A DNA stretch of 64,000 bases from Pseudocitrobacter sp913778145. GTDB lineage: Bacteria > Pseudomonadota > Gammaproteobacteria > Enterobacterales > Enterobacteriaceae. Positions 27,884-36,476 of the stretch are shown here, one piece after another (position 1 is the first letter of the stretch; each line of letters begins with the position of its first letter). The stretch covers positions 1 to 64,000 of the forward strand of contig JALNTX010000006.1 in the NCBI GenBank assembly GCA_035726825.1, in the 5' to 3' direction. A program made the position numbers and the translations under genes. Under the pieces are notes generated by a model. The model made no database searches, was not told the origin of the DNA, and saw nothing but the letters and a program-made list of their open reading frames with translations.

Positions 27884-28044
27884 CCCATCCTAAAGGGAGA
27901 GACGCCTCTCCCTCTCTCCGATTGTTATCAATTCAGCAAAAATATTTTGCTGATTTGTTCCCTTCTGTTTTTTTGTGATTGATGTCATGCTTTTGCCATC
28001 TGTTGTTACGCCGCCACGTGTTTGCGGCAAATCGGAGTTTAAGC

Positions 28045-29211
28045 ATGAAAGTCAATTTTCCCTTACTGGCGTTAGCCGTAGGTGCATTCGGGATAGGAAC
28101 AACCGAATTTTCGCCGATGGGCCTGTTACCCGTTATTGCCAAAGGGGTTGATGTCTCGATTCCTGCCGCAGGCATGTTGATCAGCGCCTACGCGGTGGGT
28201 GTGATGGTTGGCGCACCGCTGATGACGCTGCTGCTTTCGCATCGCGCGCGTCGCAATGCCCTGATTTTCCTGATGACGATTTTCACGCTTGGCAACGTGC
28301 TCTCTGCTATCGCGCCGGATTACACCACGCTGATGTTATCGCGCATTATTACCAGCCTCAATCACGGCGCGTTCTTTGGTCTGGGGTCGGTGGTTGCCGC
28401 AAGCGTGGTGCCAAAACATAAGCAAGCCAGCGCGGTAGCGACCATGTTTATGGGGTTGACCATCGCCAACATAGGCGGCGTACCGGCAGCCACGTGGCTT
28501 GGAGAGACCATCGGCTGGCGCATGTCATTCCTGGCAACGGCAGGGCTTGGCGTGATTGCAATAATCGGCCTGTGGCTGTCGCTGCCGAAAGGCGGGGCAG
28601 GAGAGAAGCCGGACGTTAAGCGTGAGCTGTCGGTGCTGGTTCGCCCTCAGGTGCTGTCGGCACTGCTCACCACGGTACTGGGTGCGGGGGCGATGTTCAC
28701 GCTCTATACCTATATTTCACCGGTATTACATACTATCACCGATGCGACGCCAGCGTTTATTACCCTCATGCTGGTGTTGATTGGCGTGGGCTTTTCAATC
28801 GGCAACTATCTTGGCGGTAAATTTGCCGACCGTTCCGTTAGCGGTACGCTGAAAGGTTTTCTGCTGCTATTGATGCTGATTATGCTGGCGATCCCGTTCC
28901 TGGCGCGTACGGAAATCGGCGCGGCATTCAGTATGGTGGTGTGGGGCGCGGCGACCTTTGCCGTGGTGCCGCCGTTGCAGATGCGCGTAATGCGTGTTGC
29001 GCATGAAGCGCCGGGGCTTTCATCTTCGGTCAACATTGGGGCGTTTAATCTTGGTAATGCGCTGGGTGCGGTTGCCGGTGGAGCGGTGATTTCCGGTGGC
29101 CTGGGCTACAGCTTTGTACCGGTGATGGGGGCGATTGTGGCAGGGCTTGCGCTACTGCTGGTCTTCTTCAGCAGCCGTTCACAGCGGGAAGAAGCCGTGG
29201 TCAGCCAGTAA
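28045..29211 (+). CDS. ydhP: MFS exporter YdhP (DHA1, AraJ-like)
   Basis: 388 residues from the ATG at 28045 (CGGAGTTT upstream); an earlier ATG at 27979 adds an unlikely Cys/Arg-rich leader. Twelve spans; the start has FGIGTTEFSPMGLLPVIAKG, the typical motif of this family. The substrate is not established. Confidence 0.9.
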   Translation: MKVNFPLLALAVGAFGIGTTEFSPMGLLPVIAKGVDVSIPAAGMLISAYAVGVMVGAPLMTLLLSHRARRNALIFLMTIFTLGNVLSAIAPDYTTLMLSRIITSLNHGAFFGLGSVVAASVVPKHKQASAVATMFMGLTIANIGGVPAATWLGETIGWRMSFLATAGLGVIAIIGLWLSLPKGGAGEKPDVKRELSVLVRPQVLSALLTTVLGAGAMFTLYTYISPVLHTITDATPAFITLMLVLIGVGFSIGNYLGGKFADRSVSGTLKGFLLLLMLIMLAIPFLARTEIGAAFSMVVWGAATFAVVPPLQMRVMRVAHEAPGLSSSVNIGAFNLGNALGAVAGGAVISGGLGYSFVPVMGAIVAGLALLLVFFSSRSQREEAVVSQ

Positions 29212-29212
29212 C

Positions 29213-29241
29213 AAAAACGCAGAAGGGGAAACCCTTCTGCG
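29213..29241 (-). terminator. sodB terminator
   Basis: GCAGAAGGG / CCCTTCTGC stem with a GAAA-type loop; A5 on the + strand gives the T-run downstream of sodB on the minus strand. It also lies just after ydhP. Confidence 0.85.
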
Positions 29242-29249
29242 CCATTTCT

Positions 29250-29831
29250 TTATGCCGCCAGATTCTCAGCAACAAACTTCCAGTTTACCAGCGCCCAGAA
29301 GTGCTCCAGATAGTTCACGCGCGCATTGCGGTAGTCAATATAGTAAGCGTGTTCCCACACATCGACCGTCAGCAGCGGTTTGGCATCCGTCGTCAACGGC
29401 GTACCGGCGTTAGAGGTAGAGACAATCGCCAGGCTGCCGTCGGCATTTTTCACAAGCCAGGTCCAGCCAGAACCGAAGTTTTTCGCGGCGGCATCGCTGA
29501 ACTGCGCTTTAAACTCAGCAAAGCTACCGAAAGCACGGTTGATGGCTTCTGCCACTTCACCCGTCGGTTCGCCACCGGCGTTCGGTGCCAGGCAGTTCCA
29601 GTAGAAGGTGTGGTTCCAGACCTGCGCTGCGTTGTTAAACACGCCGCCTTCAGAGGTGCGAATGATCTCTTCCAGTGATTTGCCTTCAAACGCCGTCCCT
29701 TTCACCATATTGTTCAGGTTGGTGACGTAAGTCTGGTGGTGTTTCCCATAATGATACTCGAGCGTCTCGGCAGAAATGTGTGGTGCCAGAGCGTCTTTGG
29801 CATACGGTAATGCAGGTAATTCGAACGACAT
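29250..29831 (-). CDS. sodB: Iron superoxide dismutase SodB
   Basis: 193 residues, E. coli length. Metal ligands are visible in YHYGKHHQTY, NHTFYWNCL and DVWEHAYYIDYRNAR; the region around AAAKNFGSGWTWL fits the Fe-type enzyme. Cytoplasmic superoxide defence. Ribosome site GGAGAG. The start region keeps the RyhB pairing sequence. Confidence 0.97.
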   Translation of the reverse strand: MSFELPALPYAKDALAPHISAETLEYHYGKHHQTYVTNLNNMVKGTAFEGKSLEEIIRTSEGGVFNNAAQVWNHTFYWNCLAPNAGGEPTGEVAEAINRAFGSFAEFKAQFSDAAAKNFGSGWTWLVKNADGSLAIVSTSNAGTPLTTDAKPLLTVDVWEHAYYIDYRNARVNYLEHFWALVNWKFVAENLAA

Positions 29832-29839
29832 TGCTACTC
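29825..29839 (-). promoter_or_regulatory. Putative RyhB pairing site on sodB mRNA
   Basis: The mRNA reads GAGTAGCAATGTCGT across the ribosome site and start codon, complementary to the remembered RyhB core (ACGACAUUGCUC) with one bulged base. In E. coli RyhB represses sodB under iron starvation. RyhB itself is not in the window. Confidence 0.55.
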
Positions 29840-29953
29840 TCCTTTTTATAGTTAATATCCCCAGTAACCTTGTACTGAGTGTGGATAGAGTAGCAAATTA
29901 AAAGGTGTGATAAAAGAGAAGGTTACCCTGCCAGCCATGTGGCAGGGCAGGGG

Positions 29954-30811
29954 TTAGCGGATGGTTTTCGGCGTCATCACGCGGCGTGCGCCGACGTAGT
30001 GGCGATCCCAGTAGTCCTCACTGAGTGAGGTAATTTGAATATCGCGACCGGTGCGCGGAGACTGAATAAATTTCCCGCCGCCGATATACACGCCAACGTG
30101 ATCGGCGGTGCCGCGCCCACGCGTGCGGAAGAAGACTAAATCACCGCTCTCCAGCTCGCCACGGTCAATAGCACGGGCATCGCGCAGGTGGTACATTTCG
30201 TTCGCCGTACGTGGAATACGGAATTTCACCAGATCTTTATACGCGTAATACACCAGGCCGCTGCAATCAAAACCGGTGCGTGGCGAGGTGCCGCCCCAAC
30301 GGTAAGGTTTGCCAATCTGGTCCATCAATTTGTTCATCGCGGTTTTTTGTGCTTTCTGCACGCGCGCCTTATGCGCTTCGGCGATGGTTAATGGTTTGCT
30401 TTCCACCGTGCTGGTGGTGCAGGATTTCTTATGGCCTTTACGCACCACACATTGGGTGGTGACGTTTGCCGCTGCGGTTTTCATCGCGCTGCTTTTGCCC
30501 CGGCGCGTAGTGGCCGTCTTCGTGGTGCTGGCAGTGCGCGCGGTGCGGGATGATTTGCTGGCGGTAGAGGCGGTTTTTTTACTTGCCGTCGCCTTAGTGG
30601 TGGTTTTTTTACTGGTGGAGGCGGTGGACTTCTTCTTGCTGCTGCTTTTGCTGACGGTATTTTTCTTCTTCCGTTCGCTTCCTTTAGCGGAAAGCGATTT
30701 TTGCGCCGCCGTAGCTTTCGTGTGACCGGAAGCCTGTGAGAGCGGCGAGAATGCTAATGATGAAAACAGCAAAGCACAGAGCGTGATCGACATTTTTTTT
30801 ATTCGCGCCAC
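29954..30811 (-). CDS. mepH: Murein DD-endopeptidase MepH (YdhO)
   Basis: 285 residues from a GTG at 30811 with AGAGGA upstream; the family start is (V/M)ARIxx, and an ATG at 30838 would add unrelated residues. Signal peptide ending near QASG, a long Lys/Ser/Thr/Ala-rich linker (~35-120), then an NlpC/P60 domain with catalytic Cys in FDCSGLVYYAY and His in DHVGVYIG. It cuts D-Ala-mDAP crosslinks to let the sacculus grow. The linker is low-complexity and differs in length from E. coli. Confidence 0.93.
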   Translation of the reverse strand: MARIKKMSITLCALLFSSLAFSPLSQASGHTKATAAQKSLSAKGSERKKKNTVSKSSSKKKSTASTSKKTTTKATASKKTASTASKSSRTARTASTTKTATTRRGKSSAMKTAAANVTTQCVVRKGHKKSCTTSTVESKPLTIAEAHKARVQKAQKTAMNKLMDQIGKPYRWGGTSPRTGFDCSGLVYYAYKDLVKFRIPRTANEMYHLRDARAIDRGELESGDLVFFRTRGRGTADHVGVYIGGGKFIQSPRTGRDIQITSLSEDYWDRHYVGARRVMTPKTIR

Positions 30812-30925
30812 TGAGCAATCCTCTGAGTATGGAGGCACAAAAACTCATGCCTGGGTATGATTTACAAAACGCACTAATTCTAATCCATATAAACCAATAA
30901 TGTTAATAGCGATTTTGTATCTAAA

Positions 30926-31094
30926 ATAGTGTTTCGTTAGCAAGTGCAAAAAAAAACAGCAAATGAAACACTATCAGCGAAAAAATGCGCAGTTTTTTCA
31001 TCGGCGAACTGATTAAAGTGACATTTAAAGGGCATCTTCTGCGCTCAGACGGTAAAATAGTAAAGAGTGAATAAAATGTTATTTTCCGTCTGAG
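30926..31094. repeat. Two inverted repeats in the mepH-grxD intergenic region
   Basis: ATAGTGTTTC (30926-30935) pairs with GAAACACTAT (30965-30974). CTCAGACGGTAAAATA (31044-31059) pairs with TATTTTCCGTCTGAG (31080-31094) with one unpaired base. Both lie in the 341-bp divergent gap (30812-31152), which holds no gene I can support; the second is 58 bp before grxD and may be a regulator site or a leader structure. Confidence 0.6.
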
Positions 31095-31152
31095 GTCTGA
31101 AACGCTACAATGTCAGACTACATGTGGTATTCGAAGTTAAGGAAGTAAGACA

Positions 31153-31500
31153 ATGAGCACAACTGTTGAAACAATCCAACGTCAGATCGCCGAGAACCCC
31201 ATCCTGCTGTACATGAAGGGTTCCCCGAAACTGCCAAGCTGCGGTTTTTCCGCACAAGCTGTCCAGGCGCTCTCTGCCTGTGGCGAACGTTTTGCTTACG
31301 TAGATATTCTGCAAAACCCGGAAATCCGCGCTGAGCTGCCGAAATACGCAAACTGGCCGACCTTCCCGCAGCTGTGGGTTGATGGCGAACTGGTTGGCGG
31401 CTGCGACATCATCATCGAGATGTACCAGCGCGGCGAATTGCAGCAGTTGATCAAAGAAACTGCGGCAAAATATAAAGAAGAAGAGCCGAAAGCGGAGTAA
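31153..31500 (+). CDS. grxD: Monothiol glutaredoxin GrxD
   Basis: 115 residues with the CGFS active site at 30-33 (KLPSCGFSAQA) and the glutathione-binding WPTFPQLWV and GGCDII segments. It binds a [2Fe-2S] cluster with glutathione and partners such as BolA in iron-sulphur transfer. Ends EEPKAE as in E. coli. Confidence 0.97.
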   Translation: MSTTVETIQRQIAENPILLYMKGSPKLPSCGFSAQAVQALSACGERFAYVDILQNPEIRAELPKYANWPTFPQLWVDGELVGGCDIIIEMYQRGELQQLIKETAAKYKEEEPKAE

Positions 31501-31534
31501 TTCGCTGGCGGTTACGGCGTTAGCCGCCTTCTGG

Positions 31535-31568
31535 CAAAAAAAAGCGACCTGAAAAGGTCGCTTTTTTT
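31535..31568. terminator. Bidirectional terminator between grxD and rnt
   Basis: AAAAAAAAGCGACCT and AGGTCGCTTTTTTT form a strong stem with A and T tracts on both sides, between convergent genes. Confidence 0.93.
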
Positions 31569-31575
31569 ATGGGAT

Positions 31576-32220
31576 TTATTCCCCGGCTACAGGCAGCGGC
31601 CAGCCACCCAGACGTTTCCAGCGGTTAACGATTTCACAGAAAAGCTGCGCGGTTTGTTCCGTATCGTACAGCGCGGAGTGCGCCTGCTCGCCGTCAAAGG
31701 CCATACCTGCGGCAATACAGGCCTTAGACAGAACGGTTTGCCCCAGCGCCAGCCCGCTCAGTGCGGCGGTATCGAAAGTCACGAAAGGGTGGAACGGATT
31801 GCGTTTCAGATTTGCACGCTCGGCGGCGGCCATCATAAAACTGTGATCGAAGGTGGCGTTATGCGCGACCATAATGGCGCGGTTGCAGCCCGCGTCTTTC
31901 AGGCCTTTGCGCACCATTTTGAAAATGGCATGCAGCGCGTCATGTTCGCTCACTGCGCCGCGCGCCGGATCGTTAGGGTTAATACCGTTAAACGCCAGCG
32001 CTTCCGGTTGCAGATTCGCACCCTCAAAAGGCTCAACATGGAAATGTGCAGTGGTGTCCGGCATCAGCCAGCCATTTTCATCCATTTTCAACGTGATCGC
32101 TGCAATTTCGAGCAGAGCATCAGTTTTGGCATTGAACCCGGCGGTTTCCACATCAATCACCACGGGATAAAAACCACGAAAACGGTCGCACAGACCATTC
32201 AGTTGCGCATTGTCGGACAT
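31576..32220 (-). CDS. rnt: Ribonuclease T
   Basis: 214 residues, DEDD exonuclease: VIDVETAGFNAKTDALLEIA (Exo I), MVAHNATFDHSFM (Exo II) and HSALYDTEQTAQLF (Exo III). It trims tRNA CCA ends and the 3' ends of 5S, 23S and small RNAs as a homodimer. Transcribed in the same direction as gloA, about 100 bp downstream of it. Confidence 0.97.
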   Translation of the reverse strand: MSDNAQLNGLCDRFRGFYPVVIDVETAGFNAKTDALLEIAAITLKMDENGWLMPDTTAHFHVEPFEGANLQPEALAFNGINPNDPARGAVSEHDALHAIFKMVRKGLKDAGCNRAIMVAHNATFDHSFMMAAAERANLKRNPFHPFVTFDTAALSGLALGQTVLSKACIAAGMAFDGEQAHSALYDTEQTAQLFCEIVNRWKRLGGWPLPVAGE

Positions 32221-32298
32221 TAGAATCTCTTAACCTGAAAAAAGTAGCGCGCATTATGGCAAATTTTGCCAGGGGATGCAGTAAAAGCGGATAAAAGA

Positions 32299-32318
32299 AC
32301 GGGCGCCGTAGCGCCCGT
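32299..32318 (-). terminator. gloA terminator
   Basis: ACGGGCGC / GCGCCCGT stem; on the minus strand it is followed by TCTTTT, right after the gloA stop and before rnt. Confidence 0.8.
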
Positions 32319-32324
32319 GGGGAA

Positions 32325-32732
32325 TCAGTTGCCGAGGCCTTTGCCGGCATCTTTTTCTTCAATCAGTTCGATTTTATAACCGTCCGGATCTTCAACGAAG
32401 GCGATAACCGTGGTGCCACCTTTAACCGGGCCGGCTTCACGCGTGACGTTGCCGCCGTTGTTGCGAATGCGTTCACAGGCTTCTGCGGCATTGTCGACGC
32501 TCAGGGCGATATGGCCATAAGCATTGCCGAGGTCGTATTTATCGACGCCCCAGTTATAGGTCAGCTCAATCACGGCTTCGTCTTTTTCGTCACCGTAGCC
32601 GACGAAGGCGAGGGAGTATTTGTACTCGGTGTTTTCACTGGTACGCAGCAGTTTCATACCCAGTACTTTGGTGTAAAACTCGATGGAACGTTGCAGGTCG
32701 CCAACACGAAGCATGGTGTGCAATAAGCGCAT
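32325..32732 (-). CDS. gloA: Glyoxalase I (lactoylglutathione lyase)
   Basis: 135 residues, two betaalphabetabetabeta units; metal ligands His5 (MRLLHTML), Glu in DEAVIELTYNW, His in YGHIALSVD and Glu in YKIELIEEKD, the Ni-type bacterial form. It turns the methylglyoxal-glutathione adduct into S-lactoylglutathione. It follows nemRA, which share electrophile detoxification and whose operon reads into gloA in E. coli. Confidence 0.97.
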   Translation of the reverse strand: MRLLHTMLRVGDLQRSIEFYTKVLGMKLLRTSENTEYKYSLAFVGYGDEKDEAVIELTYNWGVDKYDLGNAYGHIALSVDNAAEACERIRNNGGNVTREAGPVKGGTTVIAFVEDPDGYKIELIEEKDAGKGLGN

Positions 32733-32816
32733 AATTTCCTCTCACTGGATAATCGTTATTTAAAACAAAACATTATTTTAGTATAGCGGCGGATCCCTGC
32801 CGCTATCAATGCACGA

Positions 32817-33914
32817 TTACAGCGTAGGGTAATCGGTGTAACCTTCGGCGTCGCCGCCGTAGAAGCTTTCAGGACGCTGCGGGTTAAGTTCCGCTTTGCG
32901 CTGCAGACGGGTCACCAGGTCCGGGTTGGCGATATACGCACGGCCAAAGGCCACGGCGTCAATTAACCCTTTCTGAATAAGATCTTCGGCTTTTTCCGGC
33001 GTGTAGGCCCCTGCACCGATAATCACCCCCTGGAAGCGGGCGCGCACTTTCTCACGGAAGGTTTCGCTGTACGGTTCACCACCCGCCCAGTCTGGTTCAG
33101 ACATGTGCAGGTAAGCAATTCCGCGTTTGCCCAGTTCTTCAATCAGATACAGCGCATCGGCTTCTTCGTTCGGGCCATTATCAACGTTCTGGAAAGTACC
33201 AATTGGCGATACACGGATCCCAATGCGGTCGGCACCCCATTCTTCAATCGAGGCATCAACCACTTCCAGTACCAGACGTGCGCGATTTTCGACGCTGCCG
33301 CCATACTGATCGGTACGGTGGTTAGAAGAAGGCGAAAGGAACTGGTGCAGCAAATAACCGTGTGCGGAGTGCAGTTCAACCAGATCGAAACCGGCTTCAC
33401 GGGCATTGGCGACCGCCTGGCGGAAATCATTCACAATTCCCGGGATCTCTTCGGTTTCCAGCGCCCGCGGCATAGAGGTATCAACGCGAATAGCATGACC
33501 GTTTTCGTCACGCAGGGAAGTACGCGTTCCGGCGCTCAGCGCAGATGGCGCAACCGGAGCCTGACCGCCAGGTTGCACGCTGGAGTGGGAAATACGCCCG
33601 GTGTGCCAAAATTGCACGGCAATACGGCCACCTTCAGCGTGAACGCCCGCGGTGATTTTCTGCCACGCGGCGATTTGTTCTTTGCTATAGAGGCCCGGTG
33701 CACCGGCATAACCTTTCGCCTGCGCGGAGATTTGAGTCGCTTCAGAAATAATCAGCCCTGAACTGGCGCGTTGGCGGTAATACTCAGCCATCAGTGGCGT
33801 AGGAATATCGCCAGGCTCAATGCTGCGTAAGCGGGTGAGCGGGGCCATAAAGACACGGTTCGGGGCAGTAACAGCGCCCACTTTCAGTGGGGTAAACAGT
33901 TTTTCTTGCGACAT
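32817..33914 (-). CDS. nemA: N-ethylmaleimide reductase NemA
   Basis: 365 residues from the Met at 33914 (MSQEKLFTPLKVGAVTAPNR); the earlier frame start at 33986 runs through nemR's end. Old-yellow-enzyme FMN barrel with FMN/substrate-site features (HSAHGYLLHQFLSPSSNHRT, FGRAYIANPDL). Reduces N-ethylmaleimide, quinones and nitroesters. Second gene of nemRA. Confidence 0.95.
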   Translation of the reverse strand: MSQEKLFTPLKVGAVTAPNRVFMAPLTRLRSIEPGDIPTPLMAEYYRQRASSGLIISEATQISAQAKGYAGAPGLYSKEQIAAWQKITAGVHAEGGRIAVQFWHTGRISHSSVQPGGQAPVAPSALSAGTRTSLRDENGHAIRVDTSMPRALETEEIPGIVNDFRQAVANAREAGFDLVELHSAHGYLLHQFLSPSSNHRTDQYGGSVENRARLVLEVVDASIEEWGADRIGIRVSPIGTFQNVDNGPNEEADALYLIEELGKRGIAYLHMSEPDWAGGEPYSETFREKVRARFQGVIIGAGAYTPEKAEDLIQKGLIDAVAFGRAYIANPDLVTRLQRKAELNPQRPESFYGGDAEGYTDYPTL

Positions 33915-33927
33915 GGTGACTCCTGAG

Positions 33928-33942
33928 TAGACCGGTCGTCTA
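33928..33942. promoter_or_regulatory. NemR-operator-like site between nemR and nemA
   Basis: TAGACCGGTCGTCTA keeps the TAGAC...GTCTA arms of the NemR box, in the short gap just before nemA. It is one base shorter than the upstream operator. Confidence 0.5.
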
Positions 33943-33966
33943 GTGATTGGGTAAAATAAAACGCCC

Positions 33967-34566
33967 TTATTGAGCGGGCGCTGCAATCATGATTTTGGCG
34001 TGAGCCAACGCGCTTTCCAGCGGCGTTGCGCTCTTAGAAATCTTGGCCTGGAGGTTCGCGCCCAGCCAGAGTGAATAGAGCACCTCTGCCTGAGTATGCG
34101 CGTCGCCGTCGAATTGCAAACAACCGTGACGACGGCCTTGTTCCAGCGCCTGCGCCAGCAGGTTGATGATTTGACTGGCGCCTTTATTCATTTCGGTGCG
34201 CATGTCTTCCGACAGGTCGCACACTTCAGCGGAGAGCTTCACGGTTAAACAACCGCTAATTTTTCCCTGCTGGCAAAACTGGTTAACGGCCTGCTGATAG
34301 TACGCCAGCAGACGATCGCGATAAGTACCTTCACCCGCGGCAAAGTGTTGCGCAAGGCGCTGGTGGTAATCATCAAAATAGCGTTCAAGCATTGCGACAC
34401 CAAAGGCTTCTTTCGAACGAAAATAGTGGTAGAACGATCCTTTCGGAACCTCCGCCGTTTTTAACAGTTCGCTTAAACCCATTCCAACAAAGCCGCGCTG
34501 CATGCAAAGCTGCTCGCCAGTCGCCAGAATATGTTCGCGGGTATCGTGTTCGCTATGTTTGCTCAT
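33967..34566 (-). CDS. nemR: TetR-family electrophile/HOCl sensor NemR
   Basis: 199 residues from the Met at 34566 (MSKHSEHDTREHILATGEQL), the E. coli length; the 34662 start is unrelated. N-terminal HTH; redox residues kept: Cys21, Cys98, Cys106, Cys116 and Lys175. In E. coli Cys106 and Lys175 form a reversible sulfenamide with chlorine oxidants. Represses nemRA-gloA; operator at 34582. Confidence 0.96.
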   Translation of the reverse strand: MSKHSEHDTREHILATGEQLCMQRGFVGMGLSELLKTAEVPKGSFYHYFRSKEAFGVAMLERYFDDYHQRLAQHFAAGEGTYRDRLLAYYQQAVNQFCQQGKISGCLTVKLSAEVCDLSEDMRTEMNKGASQIINLLAQALEQGRRHGCLQFDGDAHTQAEVLYSLWLGANLQAKISKSATPLESALAHAKIMIAAPAQ

Positions 34567-34581
34567 GGAGAAACACTCTAA

Positions 34582-34597
34582 TAGACCAATCGGTCTA
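34582..34597. promoter_or_regulatory. NemR operator
   Basis: TAGACCAATCGGTCTA, a near-perfect palindrome 16 bp upstream of nemR, equals the E. coli NemR box except for one central base. Confidence 0.88.
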
Positions 34598-34693
34598 GTG
34601 CAAGTTTTTTTCGAAAGGCACGTTGACGATAAGGTTGCAGAGCGGGCGGTAAACGTCTTCAATGAGAAGGAGAGCCGATAACAGGAGGCCAGC

Positions 34694-34933
34694 GTGGCGG
34701 AGCAACTGGAGTTTTTCCCGGTGCAGAGTCCGTGCCGGGGTATTTGCCAGAGTGATGAACGCGGATATTGCCGCGGCTGTATGCGCAGCCGCGATGAGCG
34801 ATTTAACTGGCAAAAGATGAGCGATACGCAAAAGCAGGAGGTGCTACGCCTCTGCCGTCAGCGTCTTCTGCGCAAAATACGCGCAAACAAGACCAGCGAT
34901 ACCGAAGAACCTCAGCAGCCCTCACTGTTTTAA
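34694..34933 (+). CDS. ydhL: DUF1289 protein YdhL
   Basis: 79 residues from a GTG at 34694 with AGGAGG at 34683, a strong ribosome site that decides the start. Four Cys in CRGICQSDERGYCRGCMRS suggest a small metal- or Fe-S-binding knuckle. Divergent from nemR. Function unknown. Confidence 0.9.
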   Translation: MAEQLEFFPVQSPCRGICQSDERGYCRGCMRSRDERFNWQKMSDTQKQEVLRLCRQRLLRKIRANKTSDTEEPQQPSLF

Positions 34934-34981
34934 TCCCAGATTTGCGTATACTCGTGGCAATCTTTTATTGAGGAAGCTGCT

Positions 34982-35878
34982 ATGGTTCAGCGTATTACCC
35001 TGGCGCCGCAAGGTCCGGAATTTTCACGTTTCGTTATGGGTTACTGGCGTTTAATGGACTGGAACATGTCTGCCCGCCAGTTGGTGAGTTTTATTGAAGA
35101 GCACCTCGACCTGGGAGTGACCACGGTCGATCACGCCGATATTTATGGCGGATATCAGTGCGAAGCCGCATTCGGCGAGGCGATGAAGCTGGCGCCGCAT
35201 CTGCGTGAGCGTATGGAGATTGTCACCAAGTGCGGCATCGCCACTACCGCGAAAGCAGAAAACGTGCTGGGTCACTACATCACCGACAGTAAACACATCA
35301 TCAGCAGCGCAGAACAGTCGCTGATTAATCTGGCGACCGACCGTCTGGATCTGCTGTTGATTCACCGCCCGGATCCGCTAATGAACGCCGACGACGTCGC
35401 GGAAGCGTTTCTGAGCCTGCATCAGAGTGGAAAAGTGCGCCACTTCGGCGTCTCTAACTTTACGCCGGCGCAGTTTGCGCTGTTGCAATCGCGCCTGCCG
35501 TTTACGCTGGCGACAAACCAGGTTGAAATCTCGCCGATTCATCAGCCGACGATTCTTGATGGTACGCTGGACCAGCTCCAGCAGCTGCGCATTCGTCCGA
35601 TGGCGTGGTCCTGTCTGGGCGGTGGTCGCTTGTTTAACGACGACGCGTTCCAGCCGTTACGTGCCGAACTGGCGCAGGTGGCAACTGAACTGAACGCCGC
35701 CAGCATTGAGCAGGTGGTTTACGCCTGGGTCATGCGTTTGCCGTCTCAACCGTTGCCGATTATTGGTTCCGGTAAAATTGAGCGCGTGCGCTCGGCGATT
35801 GAATCACAGTCGCTGGACATGACGCGTCAGCAGTGGTTCCGCATCCGCAAAGCGGCTTTAGGCTTTGACGTTCCCTGA
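34982..35878 (+). CDS. ydhF: Aldo/keto reductase YdhF
   Basis: 298 residues, AKR TIM barrel with catalytic Asp-Tyr (DHADIYGGYQCEAAFGEAMK), Lys (IVTKCGI) and His (LLLIHRPDP). NADPH-dependent carbonyl reductase of unknown natural substrate. Located 48 bp after ydhL. Confidence 0.94.
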   Translation: MVQRITLAPQGPEFSRFVMGYWRLMDWNMSARQLVSFIEEHLDLGVTTVDHADIYGGYQCEAAFGEAMKLAPHLRERMEIVTKCGIATTAKAENVLGHYITDSKHIISSAEQSLINLATDRLDLLLIHRPDPLMNADDVAEAFLSLHQSGKVRHFGVSNFTPAQFALLQSRLPFTLATNQVEISPIHQPTILDGTLDQLQQLRIRPMAWSCLGGGRLFNDDAFQPLRAELAQVATELNAASIEQVVYAWVMRLPSQPLPIIGSGKIERVRSAIESQSLDMTRQQWFRIRKAALGFDVP

Positions 35879-35954
35879 GTGAACTCCGCGACCTTCGGTG
35901 AAAAACGTGTCTCTGGTTTACACTTAACGGGGACACGACAGTAACGGAGGTCTC

Positions 35955-36476
35955 ATGAAGCGATTTACTCTGACAATCCTCGCGTTGGCTTTTTCAGCTG
36001 GCGCACTGGCTGCGGGTGACAATGTCGAAATGAATCTCGTCACATCCCAGAGCGTCGGCCAGTCAATTGGTAGCGTCAAAATCAGCGAAACCGATAAGGG
36101 GCTGGAATTTGCCCCAGACCTTAAGGCATTACCGCCAGGGGAGCACGGTTTCCATATTCATGCTAACGGCAGTTGTCAGCCCGCCATTAAAGAGGGCAAA
36201 GCCAGCGCGGCGGAAGCGGCGGGTGGTCATTTCGATCCTGAAAAAACCGGCAAACATGAAGGGCCGGATGGCAAAGGGCATCTCGGTGATTTACCGGCGC
36301 TTATCGTGGATAAAGACGGAAAAGCCACCACGCCGGTCTATGCGCCACGTGTGAAAAAATTTGCCGATATTGAAGGCAAAGCGCTGATGATCCACGTCGG
36401 TGGCGATAACATGTCCGATCATCCCAAACCGTTGGGCGGCGGCGGAGCGCGCTATGCCTGTGGGGTGATTAAGTAG
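35955..36476 (+). CDS. sodC: Periplasmic Cu/Zn superoxide dismutase SodC
   Basis: 173 residues with signal peptide MKRFTLTILALAFSAGALAA. Copper/zinc ligands in GEHGFHIHANGSC, GGHFDPEKTGKHEG and MIHVGGDNMSD; the disulphide Cys pair is in NGSCQP and RYACGVIK. Dismutates superoxide in the periplasm. The 3' end overlaps the convergent ydhK by 8 bp. Confidence 0.96.
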   Translation: MKRFTLTILALAFSAGALAAGDNVEMNLVTSQSVGQSIGSVKISETDKGLEFAPDLKALPPGEHGFHIHANGSCQPAIKEGKASAAEAAGGHFDPEKTGKHEGPDGKGHLGDLPALIVDKDGKATTPVYAPRVKKFADIEGKALMIHVGGDNMSDHPKPLGGGGARYACGVIK

